From JAHEEL01 sp964195515 (GTDB lineage Bacteria; Actinomycetota; Acidimicrobiia; Spongiisociales; UBA5794): a stretch of DNA of 64,000 bases. Every line of letters begins with the position of its first letter. The first letter of the stretch is position 1. The stretch lies in assembly GCA_964195515.1 (NCBI GenBank), contig CAXMQO010000041.1, positions 1-64,000 of the forward strand, given 5' to 3'. The notes beneath the pieces were generated by a model. It saw only the letters and a program-made list of their open reading frames with translations, did no database searches and was not told where the DNA came from. This document shows, one piece after another, positions 9,615 through 18,632 of the stretch. The translations under genes and the position numbers were made by a program.

Positions 9615-10607
9615 ATGTCAGACACCGTCACCTTCGACGACCCGCTGGGGATCGGCGTACCGATCACCCTCACGAGGGCATCGATCCCGGAAGATCTCCC
9701 TGACGCGGAGATCCGCAGCGATCACATCCCGGAACCCGACCCGTACTACGTCGATCTCGGCATGCTCTACCGCCTCGCCGCTCTCGAACAGGTCAGGAAA
9801 CGACGGTTCACGGGCATCCCGCTCCACCTTGCCCTGCGCGGCCACATGGGGACAGGGAAGGACCATGACCTCGAGCAGTTCGCCGCCATCCTCGGCCTCC
9901 CGTACTACCGGATCCCCCTCACCGGTGAGGTTCGTGACATCACCCTCATCGGTTCGGTCAAGCTCCACGGCGACGGGAAGGGTGGGACCGAGAGCCGATG
10001 GGAGGACGGCGACATCACCCGGGCGCTTCGAGGTCCATCGCTCGTAAACCTCTCCGAACTGAACGCGGCCGGTGCCGAAACCCTCTTCGCCCTCCACGGC
10101 CTCCTCGATCGACACCAGGCGTTGGAACTGCCGACGGGCGAGATGGTGCGACTCCGCACCGATGTCCGGATCTTCGGAACGCTGAACCCCACCGATCTCC
10201 GCGACTACGCCGGGACACAGACACTCAACAAAGCGTTCTCCGACCGCTGGATCATCTGGGAGAAGCAGTTTCCGTCCGAGGACGAACTGCGCTTGATGAT
10301 CGAACGTCGCCACCCGACGATGCGGACCGAACTGGTCGAATTCGTTTCGAAACTCGCGGTCGAGATCAACGAGTCGTTCGTCGCCGGTGACGCCAGGACG
10401 CGCGTTGAGACGCCGATGAGTCTTCGCACCGTGCTCGACCGAATCCCTGCCGGTCTTGACATGTACGGCGCAGCCGAGGATCCGTTGCGCCGGGCGTGGG
10501 AGGAGTTCGTACTTCCACACATCGACCCGTACGATCGGGACCACTATGAAACCGTCTGGTCGGCCGTTGTGCGCCGCGGGCCGTCGGGCGATCCGTTCTC
10601 GGGATAG
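9615..10607 (+). CDS. MoxR/CobS-like AAA protein with degenerate Walker motifs
   Basis: 330 residues with the MoxR/CobS fold order, but key residues deviate. Walker A is G-H-M-G-T-G-K-D (residues 76-83), with Asp where Ser/Thr should coordinate Mg. The Walker B region reads L-V-N-L-S-E (143-148), with Ser in place of the first Asp. Sensor 1 (G-T-L-N-P-T-D, about 188-194) is intact. ATG 9615 follows GAGGAG. It sits directly behind its VWA partner and 9 nt before yajQ. Whether it hydrolyses ATP is uncertain: it may bind nucleotide only, or use an atypical Mg site. Confidence 0.87.
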   Translation: MSDTVTFDDPLGIGVPITLTRASIPEDLPDAEIRSDHIPEPDPYYVDLGMLYRLAALEQVRKRRFTGIPLHLALRGHMGTGKDHDLEQFAAILGLPYYRIPLTGEVRDITLIGSVKLHGDGKGGTESRWEDGDITRALRGPSLVNLSELNAAGAETLFALHGLLDRHQALELPTGEMVRLRTDVRIFGTLNPTDLRDYAGTQTLNKAFSDRWIIWEKQFPSEDELRLMIERRHPTMRTELVEFVSKLAVEINESFVAGDARTRVETPMSLRTVLDRIPAGLDMYGAAEDPLRRAWEEFVLPHIDPYDRDHYETVWSAVVRRGPSGDPFSG

Positions 10608-10616
10608 GAGGAAACC

Positions 10617-11102
10617 GTGCCGTCATTCGACATCGTCTCACAGGTCGACATGCAGGAAGTCCGCAACGCCGTCGATCAGTCGATGAGAGAGGTCGTCAAT
10701 CGCTACGACTTCAAGGGCACCGATACGCGAATCGAGTTGACCGATGAGGGCATCACCGTCGAGTCGGCGTCAGACCACCGGGTCGAGGCCGCCATCGACG
10801 TCCTCAAGACCAAACTCGTCAAACGCAAGGTGTCGCTCAAATCGATCGCCGGTGGTGAGATCAAACCGGTCGGCGGCAGTCGCTCCCGTGCCGATTTCAC
10901 CCTGAACCAGGGCATCGCCCAGGACGACGCGAGGGCGCTCTCGAAGCAGATCCGGGACATGAAGCTGAAGGCCCAGGCCCAGATCCAGGGCGATCAGCTG
11001 CGGGTTCAGGCCAAGAAGCGCGACGACCTACAGACGGTCATCGCTGAGATCAAGGCCCTCGATTTTCATGTCCCTCTCCAGTTCGTCAACTACCGCGACT
11101 GA
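10617..11102 (+). CDS. yajQ: YajQ-family nucleotide-binding protein
   Basis: 161 residues, full family length. The N-terminus P-S-F-D-I-V-S-Q-V-D, the R-Y-D-F-K-G-T segment near 28-34 and the F-R-D-like L-Q-F-V-N-Y-R-D C-terminus are diagnostic. The family has two RRM-like halves that bind RNA/tRNA, and some members bind cyclic di-GMP; which ligand applies here is not shown. The start is GTG 10617 after AGGAGG. It probably belongs to the transcript of the VWA/AAA pair. Confidence 0.93.
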   Translation: MPSFDIVSQVDMQEVRNAVDQSMREVVNRYDFKGTDTRIELTDEGITVESASDHRVEAAIDVLKTKLVKRKVSLKSIAGGEIKPVGGSRSRADFTLNQGIAQDDARALSKQIRDMKLKAQAQIQGDQLRVQAKKRDDLQTVIAEIKALDFHVPLQFVNYRD

Positions 11103-11322
11103 CGCGAATCGTCGTGCAAGTCGGCGGAAACCAGAGCGGCTATGAGGACGACGCGGGCCGGCGGAGACGGCCAATCGCCCGGGAGTTCCTCACCCGGATT
11201 GATGTTCCCGCGTCGTCCAACTAACTCGTTATCGGAAGGCCTATCCAGCGGACCTCGACGGCATCACGTCACTCCGGTCCAGTCACGTGTTCATAGGTGC
11301 CATTCTCTGAGCACCCTCCTTC

Positions 11323-11366
11323 CGTCGTCGCTGACGCTCCTCCGCGTCCACGCGTCCTACGGCCGA
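11323..11366 (+). repeat. Fragment related to the element inserted in dnaE2
   Basis: Within the 290-bp gene-free gap between yajQ and asnA, a 44-nt stretch (CGTCGTCGCTGACGCTCCTC and on) matches 37459-37500 with one indel and a few mismatches. It looks like a partial copy of the same GC-rich dispersed repeat. The rest of the gap shows no coding signature. Confidence 0.6.
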
Positions 11367-11392
11367 GACGAGAGGAACGGACTGGAAATTGC

Positions 11393-12523
11393 CTACTCCA
11401 GGACGAAGATATTCCGCTCGGCGCACATGTCTTTGAGGATCTGGGGCCACACGGTCACCGACACCTCACCGATGTGAGCCTTGCGCAGCAGGTACATGTA
11501 GGTCCTCGACTGGCCGATGCCTCCGCCGATCGACAGAGGAATCTCGTCGTTCAGGATCGCCTGGTGATAGGGCAGATCGAGGAAGTCCAACTGGCCGGTC
11601 ATCTCGAGCTGCTGTTGGAGCGTCTCCTTCGTGACCCGAACGCCCATCGATGTGAGCTCATGACGACGCTTGGTGACCGGGTTCCACACGAGAATGTCCC
11701 CGTTGAGCCCATGCATCGGTCGCCCATCGACTGAGACCGTCTCGGTGACCCAGTCGTCGTAGTCCGCGGCTCGCATCTCGTGCGGATAGCCGTCTTCGAG
11801 CGTCCATCCGATGCCGTAGATGAAGACCGCCGGATGCTCCTGGAGGATCGCCGTCTCCCTCTCCTTGCGGGGCAGATCCGGATATCGGGCAAGCAGGTCC
11901 TCGGCGTGGATGAAATACAACTCCTCAGGGATCGCGGGATACCGCGGGTCGTAGAGTTGCGGGAACAGCTCCAGCGCATGGCGGGAAGCGCCGAAGAGCA
12001 CCTTCCAGATCCGCTGTACCGTCTCGGTGAGGTACTCGAGCGTTCGGTCGTCGGGGCGGATCACCTTCTCCCAGTCCCACTGGTCAACGTAGGACGAGTG
12101 GTCATGGTCGAGGAAGTAGTCCTTACGAACCGCCTTCATGTCGGTGCAGATGCCCTCGCCCGGCCGCATCCCGAACTGTTCCAGGGCCATGCGCTTCCAC
12201 TTCGTGGCTGCTTGGACCACCTGGGCGTCGATCGGGTGGAAGTCATGGTCGTTGCTGATGTGAAATTCGACCGGTCCCCTCGACCCGTCCCGATCGAGGT
12301 TGTCGTTGACGCCGCTGAGCGAGTCGACGATGAGCGGGACCTGCACCATCATCAAACCGAGTTCGCGGCACAGGTGCTCCTCGATGTAAGCCTTGACCGC
12401 GAAGACCGCCTCCATCGTCTCGCGGCTGCTCAATGCCGATACGTAGTCATCGGGAAGTGCGTGAACCAGGTCGTCGTAGCTCCCGATGCCGGGTCCTGCA
12501 AGGTCGGCGGTCTTGTCTGCCAT
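11393..12523 (-). CDS. asnA: Aspartate-ammonia ligase (asparagine synthetase A)
   Basis: 376 residues; E. coli AsnA is about 330. It makes Asn from Asp, ammonia and ATP on a class II aaRS-like fold. Family blocks are clear: E-V/M-Q-V-P-L-I near the start, K-W-K-R-M-A-L, G-E-G-I-C-T-D-M-K-A, Y-V-D-Q-W-D-W-E-K-V, A-A-D-Y-D-D-W, L-N-G-D-I-L-V-W-N-P and G-G-G-I-G-Q-S-R. ATG 12523 is preceded by CAGGAGG at 8 nt spacing; the frame is open to 12547 only through a TTG. The extra length is at the N-terminus and in short loops. It stands alone. Confidence 0.94.
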   Translation of the reverse strand: MADKTADLAGPGIGSYDDLVHALPDDYVSALSSRETMEAVFAVKAYIEEHLCRELGLMMVQVPLIVDSLSGVNDNLDRDGSRGPVEFHISNDHDFHPIDAQVVQAATKWKRMALEQFGMRPGEGICTDMKAVRKDYFLDHDHSSYVDQWDWEKVIRPDDRTLEYLTETVQRIWKVLFGASRHALELFPQLYDPRYPAIPEELYFIHAEDLLARYPDLPRKERETAILQEHPAVFIYGIGWTLEDGYPHEMRAADYDDWVTETVSVDGRPMHGLNGDILVWNPVTKRRHELTSMGVRVTKETLQQQLEMTGQLDFLDLPYHQAILNDEIPLSIGGGIGQSRTYMYLLRKAHIGEVSVTVWPQILKDMCAERNIFVLE

Positions 12524-12635
12524 GGCTTGCGCCTCCTGCGGTGTCAACTCCGATCCTCATGCACCGTATCCCCGCGAGCGGAGTCGTCATAGGGGCCGGA
12601 GGCTCTACGGGCAGGGGCTTTCGGCGGTAAAGGCC

Positions 12636-13547
12636 TCACGTTGAGATTGGCTTGGTGTACCCGTCGAGGAGGTACCAGGGCGTGAATCCGACGCTTCCGT
12701 AGAGAGCGCGGGATCCGTCGTTCGACCCCTCGTTGACCACGGTGGCGTACTCCATTCCGCCGGCTGCCATCGCCCTCATGGCGAAGAGGAGGAGCGCCTT
12801 GCCGAGACCCCTGCGTCGATAGTCGCTGTGGGTTCCGACCGGTTCGAAGAGACCTGTGCGGTTCAGGTGGTCGTGCCATGTGACGGTGAACGCGGCGAGT
12901 GCCCCGTTGGAGGCCTCGACGACGAACTCTCGCTCGCCGGCGTAGCCCGGCAGTTGCATGACCTTCGCATACATCTCAGGCGTCCAGGTCGATCCGAACG
13001 ATCCCGCGTGCACCTCGGCAAGGGCAGCTGCCTCCTCGATCCCGCGCACGGCTCGGATCGTGTAGCCGTCTGGTACCTCAGGGTCGGCCAATTCCGAGAG
13101 CCGAACCCGGTTGAGCACCCACGGCGGCTCGCCATCGGCCATCCATCCCATTTCGATGAGCAATGCCACCCGGGCGGTGTCACAACGGTACGCCTCGCCA
13201 TCGAATCGGTCACCCTTGATCCCATGGCGGCGCATCACGTTTCGCGTTTCACTCTCGGCGTACTCCAACACCTCGCGCTCGAATACCGGAGACCGAAGAT
13301 CGGGACGAACCTGGGCGTCGTAGCCCGCGTGACGCGGAGACACCAGGACCCACGCATCAACTCGCCCGTTGGTCTCCCAGATGGTGAGCACCTCGGCAGG
13401 GTCGAACAGCTTGTTCCCGTTGAAGAGCCGATGAGCGACATCCCCGGGGTGGATGAACCCACAGCCACCGGTCTCGGCGATCGCTGCGGCGTTGAACGAC
13501 TGAAGCAACGCCACGTCTTCCGCGTCCCGGTACCGCCGGCTATCCAT
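12636..13547 (-). CDS. GNAT-family N-acetyltransferase
   Basis: 303 residues, long enough for two GNAT-like lobes. The C-terminal lobe holds the acetyl-CoA loop S-D-Y-R-R-R-G-L-G-K-A-L and a terminal L-Y-x-S-V-G-F-T strand; the N-terminal lobe is divergent. ATG 13547 overlaps the end of the upstream HAD gene by 8 bp, so they form a two-gene operon. The acceptor substrate is not apparent. Confidence 0.85.
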   Translation of the reverse strand: MDSRRYRDAEDVALLQSFNAAAIAETGGCGFIHPGDVAHRLFNGNKLFDPAEVLTIWETNGRVDAWVLVSPRHAGYDAQVRPDLRSPVFEREVLEYAESETRNVMRRHGIKGDRFDGEAYRCDTARVALLIEMGWMADGEPPWVLNRVRLSELADPEVPDGYTIRAVRGIEEAAALAEVHAGSFGSTWTPEMYAKVMQLPGYAGEREFVVEASNGALAAFTVTWHDHLNRTGLFEPVGTHSDYRRRGLGKALLLFAMRAMAAGGMEYATVVNEGSNDGSRALYGSVGFTPWYLLDGYTKPIST

Positions 13548-14190
13548 GCTCGAATTGTGCGGCAACCAACACCGCCGCCGCGAGTGTGTCGGCGAGGGGT
13601 ACTCCGGCGTCTTCGAGGCGGATGCGGTGATGCGAGCCTCCGTCGTACAACACGCAGGCGGTCCCTGCGACAAGTGCGGCGGCAGCATCATCGAGAGAAT
13701 CGCCGATCATGACCACGGATGTCGCGTCCACATCGAGTTCCGAGAGGTGACGGAGCAGGTGTGCCGCCTTCTCTCCTCCAGCGTCGTCGCGGTTCCCCTG
13801 GACCAGGGTCATCCGCTCGGTCAGACCACGGCGCTCCACACAGGCCGTCAGGTCCTCCTCCCACCACATGGACAGGATCGACTGGCTCCATCCGCGCGCT
13901 TCCACGGCATCGATCGCATCGATCGCATCACCGGCGAGAGGAACGCGATCCAGCGCTGCGCCGTATCGCTCATGGAACACCCGGTCGAGGGTGGACCACT
14001 CCTCGTCCGAGATCGATCTCTTGAGGAGTCCAACGTAGAACTGATCGACCGGCCGGGTGTAGTGCTCGCGGTAGTCGTCCTCGTCGATCGGCGACTCTCC
14101 GATCGCGTCGAGCGCGGCATTCACCGACTCCACGACGATTGGCAGATCGTCGACGAGTGTGCCGTTCCAGTCCCAAACCACGTGGATCAC
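13540..14190 (-). CDS. HAD-superfamily phosphatase (Gph/YjjG-like)
   Basis: 216 residues. Motif I is D-W-N-G-T-L at residues 7-12, with Asn in place of the second Asp that usually acts as general acid/base. The helical cap follows at about 15-80. Motif II is the L-S-M-W segment, and motif III/IV is V-M-I-G-D-S-L-D-D near 160. The start is GTG 14190. The missing acid Asp could mean slow turnover or phosphomutase-like chemistry, but some active HADs of this subgroup read D-W-N-G-T. The GNAT gene overlaps its 3' end. Confidence 0.87.
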   Translation of the reverse strand: MIHVVWDWNGTLVDDLPIVVESVNAALDAIGESPIDEDDYREHYTRPVDQFYVGLLKRSISDEEWSTLDRVFHERYGAALDRVPLAGDAIDAIDAVEARGWSQSILSMWWEEDLTACVERRGLTERMTLVQGNRDDAGGEKAAHLLRHLSELDVDATSVVMIGDSLDDAAAALVAGTACVLYDGGSHHRIRLEDAGVPLADTLAAAVLVAAQFEHG

Positions 14191-14216
14191 GAGCCAGCAG
14201 GTTAGGTTGACGCCCG

Positions 14217-15290
14217 ATGCGATCGTATGAAATCGGCGATGAAGAGCTTGACGAGGCCGTGGATGCCCTCGTCGACGGGGCAGCGACTCAAGGTGGCAGC
14301 GACAACGCTGACCTCGTCCGAGAGTTGATCGTGACCTCGCTGAAGCTGCTCCGCGATGGTACCGACCGTGGCGACGTGAAGCTCATGAACCACACGCTCA
14401 AGGAGCTCCGATACTCCTTCCTCATCTTCCGACGCTACCGGGAGGTTCGCAAGGTCACGATGTACGGATCGGCGCGGGTCGAGTCCCATGATCCCAACTA
14501 CGAACTGGCTGCCGAATTCGCCAGACGTATGGTCGACCGGCACCGCTGGATGGTCGTCACGGGCGCCGGACCGGGGATCATGGAGGCCGGCAACCGGGGC
14601 GCAGGCAGCGACTACTCGTTCGGCGTCAACGTACGGCTCCCGTTCGAGGCCGGTGCGAATCCGTGGGTCCACGAGAGCCGTCTCATCAACTACAAGTACT
14701 TCTTCACCCGCAAGCTCACCTTTGTCAAGGAGTCCGATGCCTTTGTTCTGTTCCCCGGCGGGTTCGGCACCCTCGACGAGGCTTTCGAACTCCTGACCCT
14801 GATCCAGACCGGCAAGGCCGATGTACACCCCGTGGTCATGTTGGAGGCACCGGGGACCGGATACTGGGATCCGTGGGTCCGTCTCGTCGACACACTCGTC
14901 GAACAAGGGTTGATCGCATCCGACGACCTGAACCTGTTCACCGTGACCAGCGACCTCGACGAGGCGATCGACGAGATCCGCTCGTTCTACGCGGTGTACC
15001 ACTCGCAGCGGTACGTCGACGGCGACCTCATTCTGCGGCTCAATGTTGAGCCAAGCGATGCGCTGGTCGAAGAGCTCAACGATCAGTTCGCCGACATCGT
15101 CCGGACCGGCCGAATCGTGAAGGTTGGAGCGACGCAGGCCGAGATCGCGACGGATGATCAGGTCGGCCTTCCCAGACTTCGGTTCCGGTTCGACCGGCGG
15201 CATCTCGGGCGCCTTCGATGTCTGATTGATCATCTCAACGGGATGGATCGGCCGATTCTGCGAGAACCGAAGGAACCGCAACAGTTGTAG
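14217..15290 (+). CDS. LOG-family (TIGR00730-like) Rossmann protein
   Basis: 357 residues. The LOG core, annotated historically as lysine decarboxylase, is seen in V-T-G-A-G-P-G-I-M-E-A-G-N-R near 115 and the signature P-G-G-F-G-T-L-D-E near 180. The family cleaves nucleoside monophosphates to base and ribose 5-phosphate (LOG, PpnN). About 70 extra N-terminal residues and 90 C-terminal residues flank the core, closer to the long PpnN-like members. It is divergent from the HAD gene and is the first gene of a three-gene run. Confidence 0.85.
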   Translation: MRSYEIGDEELDEAVDALVDGAATQGGSDNADLVRELIVTSLKLLRDGTDRGDVKLMNHTLKELRYSFLIFRRYREVRKVTMYGSARVESHDPNYELAAEFARRMVDRHRWMVVTGAGPGIMEAGNRGAGSDYSFGVNVRLPFEAGANPWVHESRLINYKYFFTRKLTFVKESDAFVLFPGGFGTLDEAFELLTLIQTGKADVHPVVMLEAPGTGYWDPWVRLVDTLVEQGLIASDDLNLFTVTSDLDEAIDEIRSFYAVYHSQRYVDGDLILRLNVEPSDALVEELNDQFADIVRTGRIVKVGATQAEIATDDQVGLPRLRFRFDRRHLGRLRCLIDHLNGMDRPILREPKEPQQL

Positions 15291-15301
15291 AATCTCTTGT
15301 C

Positions 15302-16084
15302 ATGAGGGAAATCCTTTCAGACCTCGTCGCGGAAGAGCAGCAACTGGACCAATTCCTCCAGAGCCTGTCGACACGCGAGTGGAAGTGGAACACGCCGGCC
15401 GCCGGATGGACGATCCAGGACCAGGTGAGTCATCTTGCCCATTTGGAGGGTTTCGCCGCAGAGGTCATCGCCGAGGGCCAGGCGCGCATCGATGCAGAGA
15501 AGATCACGGACCTCGATGAGTGGACCGCCAAGGGTCCCGCCGAGGGGGTGGGCCAACGTCACCAGGAAGTCATCGAGTGGTGGCGCCACGGACGCGCCGA
15601 TGTCGTCGACGCCCTCTCTCGTATGGTCGCGACGGACCGCATTCCATGGATCTATGGCGACATGAGCGCGAAGAGCTTCGCCACGATGCGCCTCATGGAG
15701 ACCTGGGCACATGGTCTCGATATCAAGGTCGCGATCCTTGAGCGGATCACGCCGCTCCCAGAAGACGAACTCGAAGAGGACGAAGAGGACTCGTTGGCTG
15801 ACACGCCACGGCTCCGCCACATCGCGTGGCTCGGGCACAAGAGCCTCCCATTTTCATTCAAAGAAGCCGGAGAGACGTTCCCCAAGCAGGGGATCCGCGT
15901 CGAACTCATGGGTCCGAAGTACACCGCATGGCGCTTCGGGCCTGAGGACACCGACCAGGTCATCCGGGGGATGGCCGGCGATTGGTGCCGGGTCGTCGTG
16001 CAGCGTCAGGATGCATCCGATACGGGGCTGAAGGCTGTCGGCGAATCGGCCGAGCGGGCCCTCGAGATCGCCCGGATCTACTAA
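15302..16084 (+). CDS. TIGR03084/DinB-like maleylpyruvate isomerase-type protein
   Basis: 260 residues. The N-terminal four-helix DinB/MDMPI domain begins L-V-A-E-E-Q-Q-L-D and contains W-T-I-Q-D-Q-V-S-H-L-A-H-L-E, whose His residues contribute to the metal site, with a further H in E-T-W-A-H-G near 140. The C-terminal part is an SCP2-like domain. The family includes mycothiol-dependent enzymes of actinobacteria; the substrate is unknown. The start is 12 nt after the LOG gene. Confidence 0.85.
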   Translation: MREILSDLVAEEQQLDQFLQSLSTREWKWNTPAAGWTIQDQVSHLAHLEGFAAEVIAEGQARIDAEKITDLDEWTAKGPAEGVGQRHQEVIEWWRHGRADVVDALSRMVATDRIPWIYGDMSAKSFATMRLMETWAHGLDIKVAILERITPLPEDELEEDEEDSLADTPRLRHIAWLGHKSLPFSFKEAGETFPKQGIRVELMGPKYTAWRFGPEDTDQVIRGMAGDWCRVVVQRQDASDTGLKAVGESAERALEIARIY

Positions 16085-16088
16085 AACG

Positions 16089-16856
16089 GTGTCACTCCCA
16101 CGCCTCGTCGGCATGGTCCACCTCGAACCCCTCCCGGGCGCACCCGCCTACGGCGGTTCGATGGATGCCGTCCTCGACCGTGCCCGCTCAGATGCACAGG
16201 CAATCGCAGCCGCCGGATTCGATGGGATCATGGTCGAGAACTTCGGCGACGCGCCGTTCTTCACCGACGATGCCCCGAAGGTGACGATCGCCGCGATGAC
16301 ACGCGCCGTCGCCGAAGTCGCAACCGCCGGGCTACCCACCGGGGTCAACGTTCTGCGGAACGACGGTCTCGGCGCACTCGCCGTCGCCGCTGCCACCGGA
16401 GCGCAGTTCATCAGGATCAATGTCCTGTCGGGCACGATGTACACGGACCAGGGTCCGATCGTGGGCGCGGCGGCGCTGATCGCCCGGGCGAGACGGGAGC
16501 TGTGTCCCGAAACGGCCATCATGGCCGACGTGTTTGTGAAGCACGCGACGCCTCCCGCCGGGTTGACGCTCATCGACGCGACCAACGACCTCGTCGAGCG
16601 CGGCGGGGCCGATGCCGTGATCGTATCGGGCGCCGGCACCGGAGCAGCGACGAGCCTCGACGATCTCATGACCGTGGCCAACCGATCCCACCTCCCGGTC
16701 TTCGTCGGGTCGGGAGCCACCGCTGCGACAATCCGCGACATCCTCGCCATCGGCTACGGCGCGATCGTCGGTTCGGATACGAAGATCGGCGGTGTTGCCA
16801 CGAATCCGGTGGACCCGGAACGGGCAGCAGCAGTGGTCCAAGCAGCCTCGGTTTGA
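16089..16856 (+). CDS. BtpA/SgcQ-family TIM-barrel protein
   Basis: 255 residues. It begins G-M-V-H-L-E-P-L-P-G-A-P, a BtpA signature, followed by D-G-I-M-V-E-N-F-G-D-A-P-F, G-V-N-V-L-R-N-D and a C-terminal phosphate-binding loop V-G-S-G-A-T. BtpA is linked to photosystem I stability in cyanobacteria, but the family is wide in non-phototrophs and the reaction here is unknown. GTG 16089 lies 4 nt after the preceding stop, so it is the last gene of the LOG operon. Confidence 0.87.
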   Translation: MSLPRLVGMVHLEPLPGAPAYGGSMDAVLDRARSDAQAIAAAGFDGIMVENFGDAPFFTDDAPKVTIAAMTRAVAEVATAGLPTGVNVLRNDGLGALAVAAATGAQFIRINVLSGTMYTDQGPIVGAAALIARARRELCPETAIMADVFVKHATPPAGLTLIDATNDLVERGGADAVIVSGAGTGAATSLDDLMTVANRSHLPVFVGSGATAATIRDILAIGYGAIVGSDTKIGGVATNPVDPERAAAVVQAASV

Positions 16857-17044
16857 TCTCGGGTTGCCGGAAATCGCCCGGATCGACGTCCTCGGGTAGG
16901 GGCGACCACGTCGATGATCACTCCCCCCCCCACCCACCCACCGTCGTCGCAGGCTCGAGCGACGCCGCTTCGAGTGGGTGCGACCGGTGGTGGCGCCCGT
17001 ATTGCTCGATGTGAGGCAGGTGACGCGCTCCGGAAGAGCGCGGA

Positions 17045-17239
17045 TCAGCTACTCCCATCACCGTCCTCGGCGACCTCCACCCACACGCCATCGCGAATCC
17101 GCCGCAGGGTCATCTCCCTGCCGCCAAGACACTCGGGTTCCTGCCACCACCTGGCCTTCGCAAGTTCGATCCAGTGGGGCCAGAGGGAGCCGTGTTCGCA
17201 GGGCTGACTGTGATCCCGCACACTGATCGTGTCACTCAT
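17045..17239 (-). CDS. 64-residue hypothetical protein
   Basis: A small acidic-ended protein rich in Trp (W-P-H-W, R-W-W-Q, G-V-W-V-E-V), with two Cys at 14 and 37. A strong GAGGAGG lies 6-7 nt before ATG 17239, which is the main reason to call it. I recognise no family. The flanking 188 bp (16857-17044) and 257 bp (17240-17496) show no other coding signal; the first contains a C-rich run near 16921-16935. Confidence 0.55.
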   Translation of the reverse strand: MSDTISVRDHSQPCEHGSLWPHWIELAKARWWQEPECLGGREMTLRRIRDGVWVEVAEDGDGSS

Positions 17240-17496
17240 CGACTTCGACTTCCTCCTCGACCTTCACCGATCGCTCCCTCCACGGGCGACCTTGGACCCG
17301 TTCGCCGCATCGTCGCCGCCGGTCGCGAAAGAACGGCTGCCGAAGTCCTCCGCCGGTGGAGCAGCGGGCCCCGTCGTACGAAGAGAGGCTTCAATTGAGT
17401 CGATCTCCTTCCGGTTCGTCACCTTCCAATGGTCGCGACGCTTCCGTCCGACCGCTAGCACACCTCGATCCAACCGCGCCTCCTTCGTCCCTCGGC

Positions 17497-18099
17497 TCAC
17501 CTGGACAAGAGTTTCACCACGATATTCGTCGTGAGCGCCAGGACGCAGCCGATGAGGATGAGCAGCGCGGGGACGAACCACACCGTGGTCATCCGCTCGC
17601 TCGGGAGGACGTCGCCCCACGCGCCGACCGACTCGAAAGCCGATCGCCCCAAGGGCACGCATCCGTCCGTCGGAGCGAATCTCACGGCAACCGTCGCGAA
17701 ACCACCACCGGTGCGTAGTCCGTAGCACGTGCCGTCCGCGGTCGGCTGAGGGTGGGTCGCTACCGAAATCGTTCGGCCCTCGACCGGGAACTCGTACAAG
17801 CGGAGGCCGTCCGCGATGGCGACAGCCTCGAGTGAAGCATCGCCGCGCCACACGGACTGGTACGCAGCATTTAGGCGATCTGCCAGCGCCTGCGCCTCCG
17901 GGTAGTCGGCCGTTGGCACGTCTGCGAACGGCACCAGCAGCAGCATCACCACGATGAGGCCGCCGATGAGGACGAGGTTCCGCGCGAAACGACGTTTCGG
18001 CGGCGGAGGTTTCGGAGGAGCGCTGCGGGCGCCGAGGCGATGGACGCGATGCTCGAACGAGAATTGACTCAGGTCGTCATCGCGGGATGAATCGTCCAT
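17497..18099 (-). CDS. Two-pass membrane protein of unknown function
   Basis: 200 residues: a cytoplasmic N-terminus with a Pro/Lys run (residues 28-36), a membrane segment at about 40-62, an external domain of about 100 residues with two Cys that could pair, and a second membrane segment at about 172-193 ending K-L-L-S-R. This N-in/C-in topology with an external sensor-like domain is all that can be inferred. Confidence 0.72.
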   Translation of the reverse strand: MDDSSRDDDLSQFSFEHRVHRLGARSAPPKPPPPKRRFARNLVLIGGLIVVMLLLVPFADVPTADYPEAQALADRLNAAYQSVWRGDASLEAVAIADGLRLYEFPVEGRTISVATHPQPTADGTCYGLRTGGGFATVAVRFAPTDGCVPLGRSAFESVGAWGDVLPSERMTTVWFVPALLILIGCVLALTTNIVVKLLSR

Positions 18100-18632
18100 G
18101 TCTCCAATACCGGGCAGACTATGCCCCAGTCCTCACGGTGTGAATCGGTTCTCTTCGATTCGGTCATGGGTCCACTTCTGGAACCCGAATTCAGTCTGCT
18201 CCATGGAAACCGGTATCGGCATGAAATACTCCTGCCGACGACGGTGCCCTACGACCTCAGGGGCACCTCCACACCCTCGCTCTGTGGCCGCACCAACCCT
18301 ACGCCCCGGAATCGATCTCCACCAGGAGGCTCTCGACCGGCAGGGCGAGAAGGCACAGCGCCAACGGCACAAATCAACGAGTGGTGGAATGACTCGGCTG
18401 GGGTGCGGCGCATTGGTGAGGACAGCGGTGAGGTTGGCCACGCGATTGACATCCTGTGTCGCTGCTCCGAAACGGCAACCCTGTCATGACGTCCAGGGAC
18501 AGCCATCGAGCATCAACTCCTCGAATCGGACTGACGATCTCCGGGGTATCATCGTCTATCAACGATTTAGGAGCCTTATGACCCTACCGGGCCGGAGGTT
18601 GTTCCTCCTACGGTTGCGGCGGAGGTAGACGA
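18100..18632. other. Gene-poor stretch upstream of the DUF411 gene
   Basis: About 530 bp without a convincing gene. Near its end is a 16-codon ORF (ATG 18578 to TAG 18628) with AGGAG 5-6 nt upstream, encoding a basic/leucine-rich peptide that begins M-T-L-P-G-R-R-L-F, and a small hairpin GGAGG-TTGTT-CCTCC at 18595-18609 inside it. These could form a leader for the following genes. No transcription signal is certain. Confidence 0.4.
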
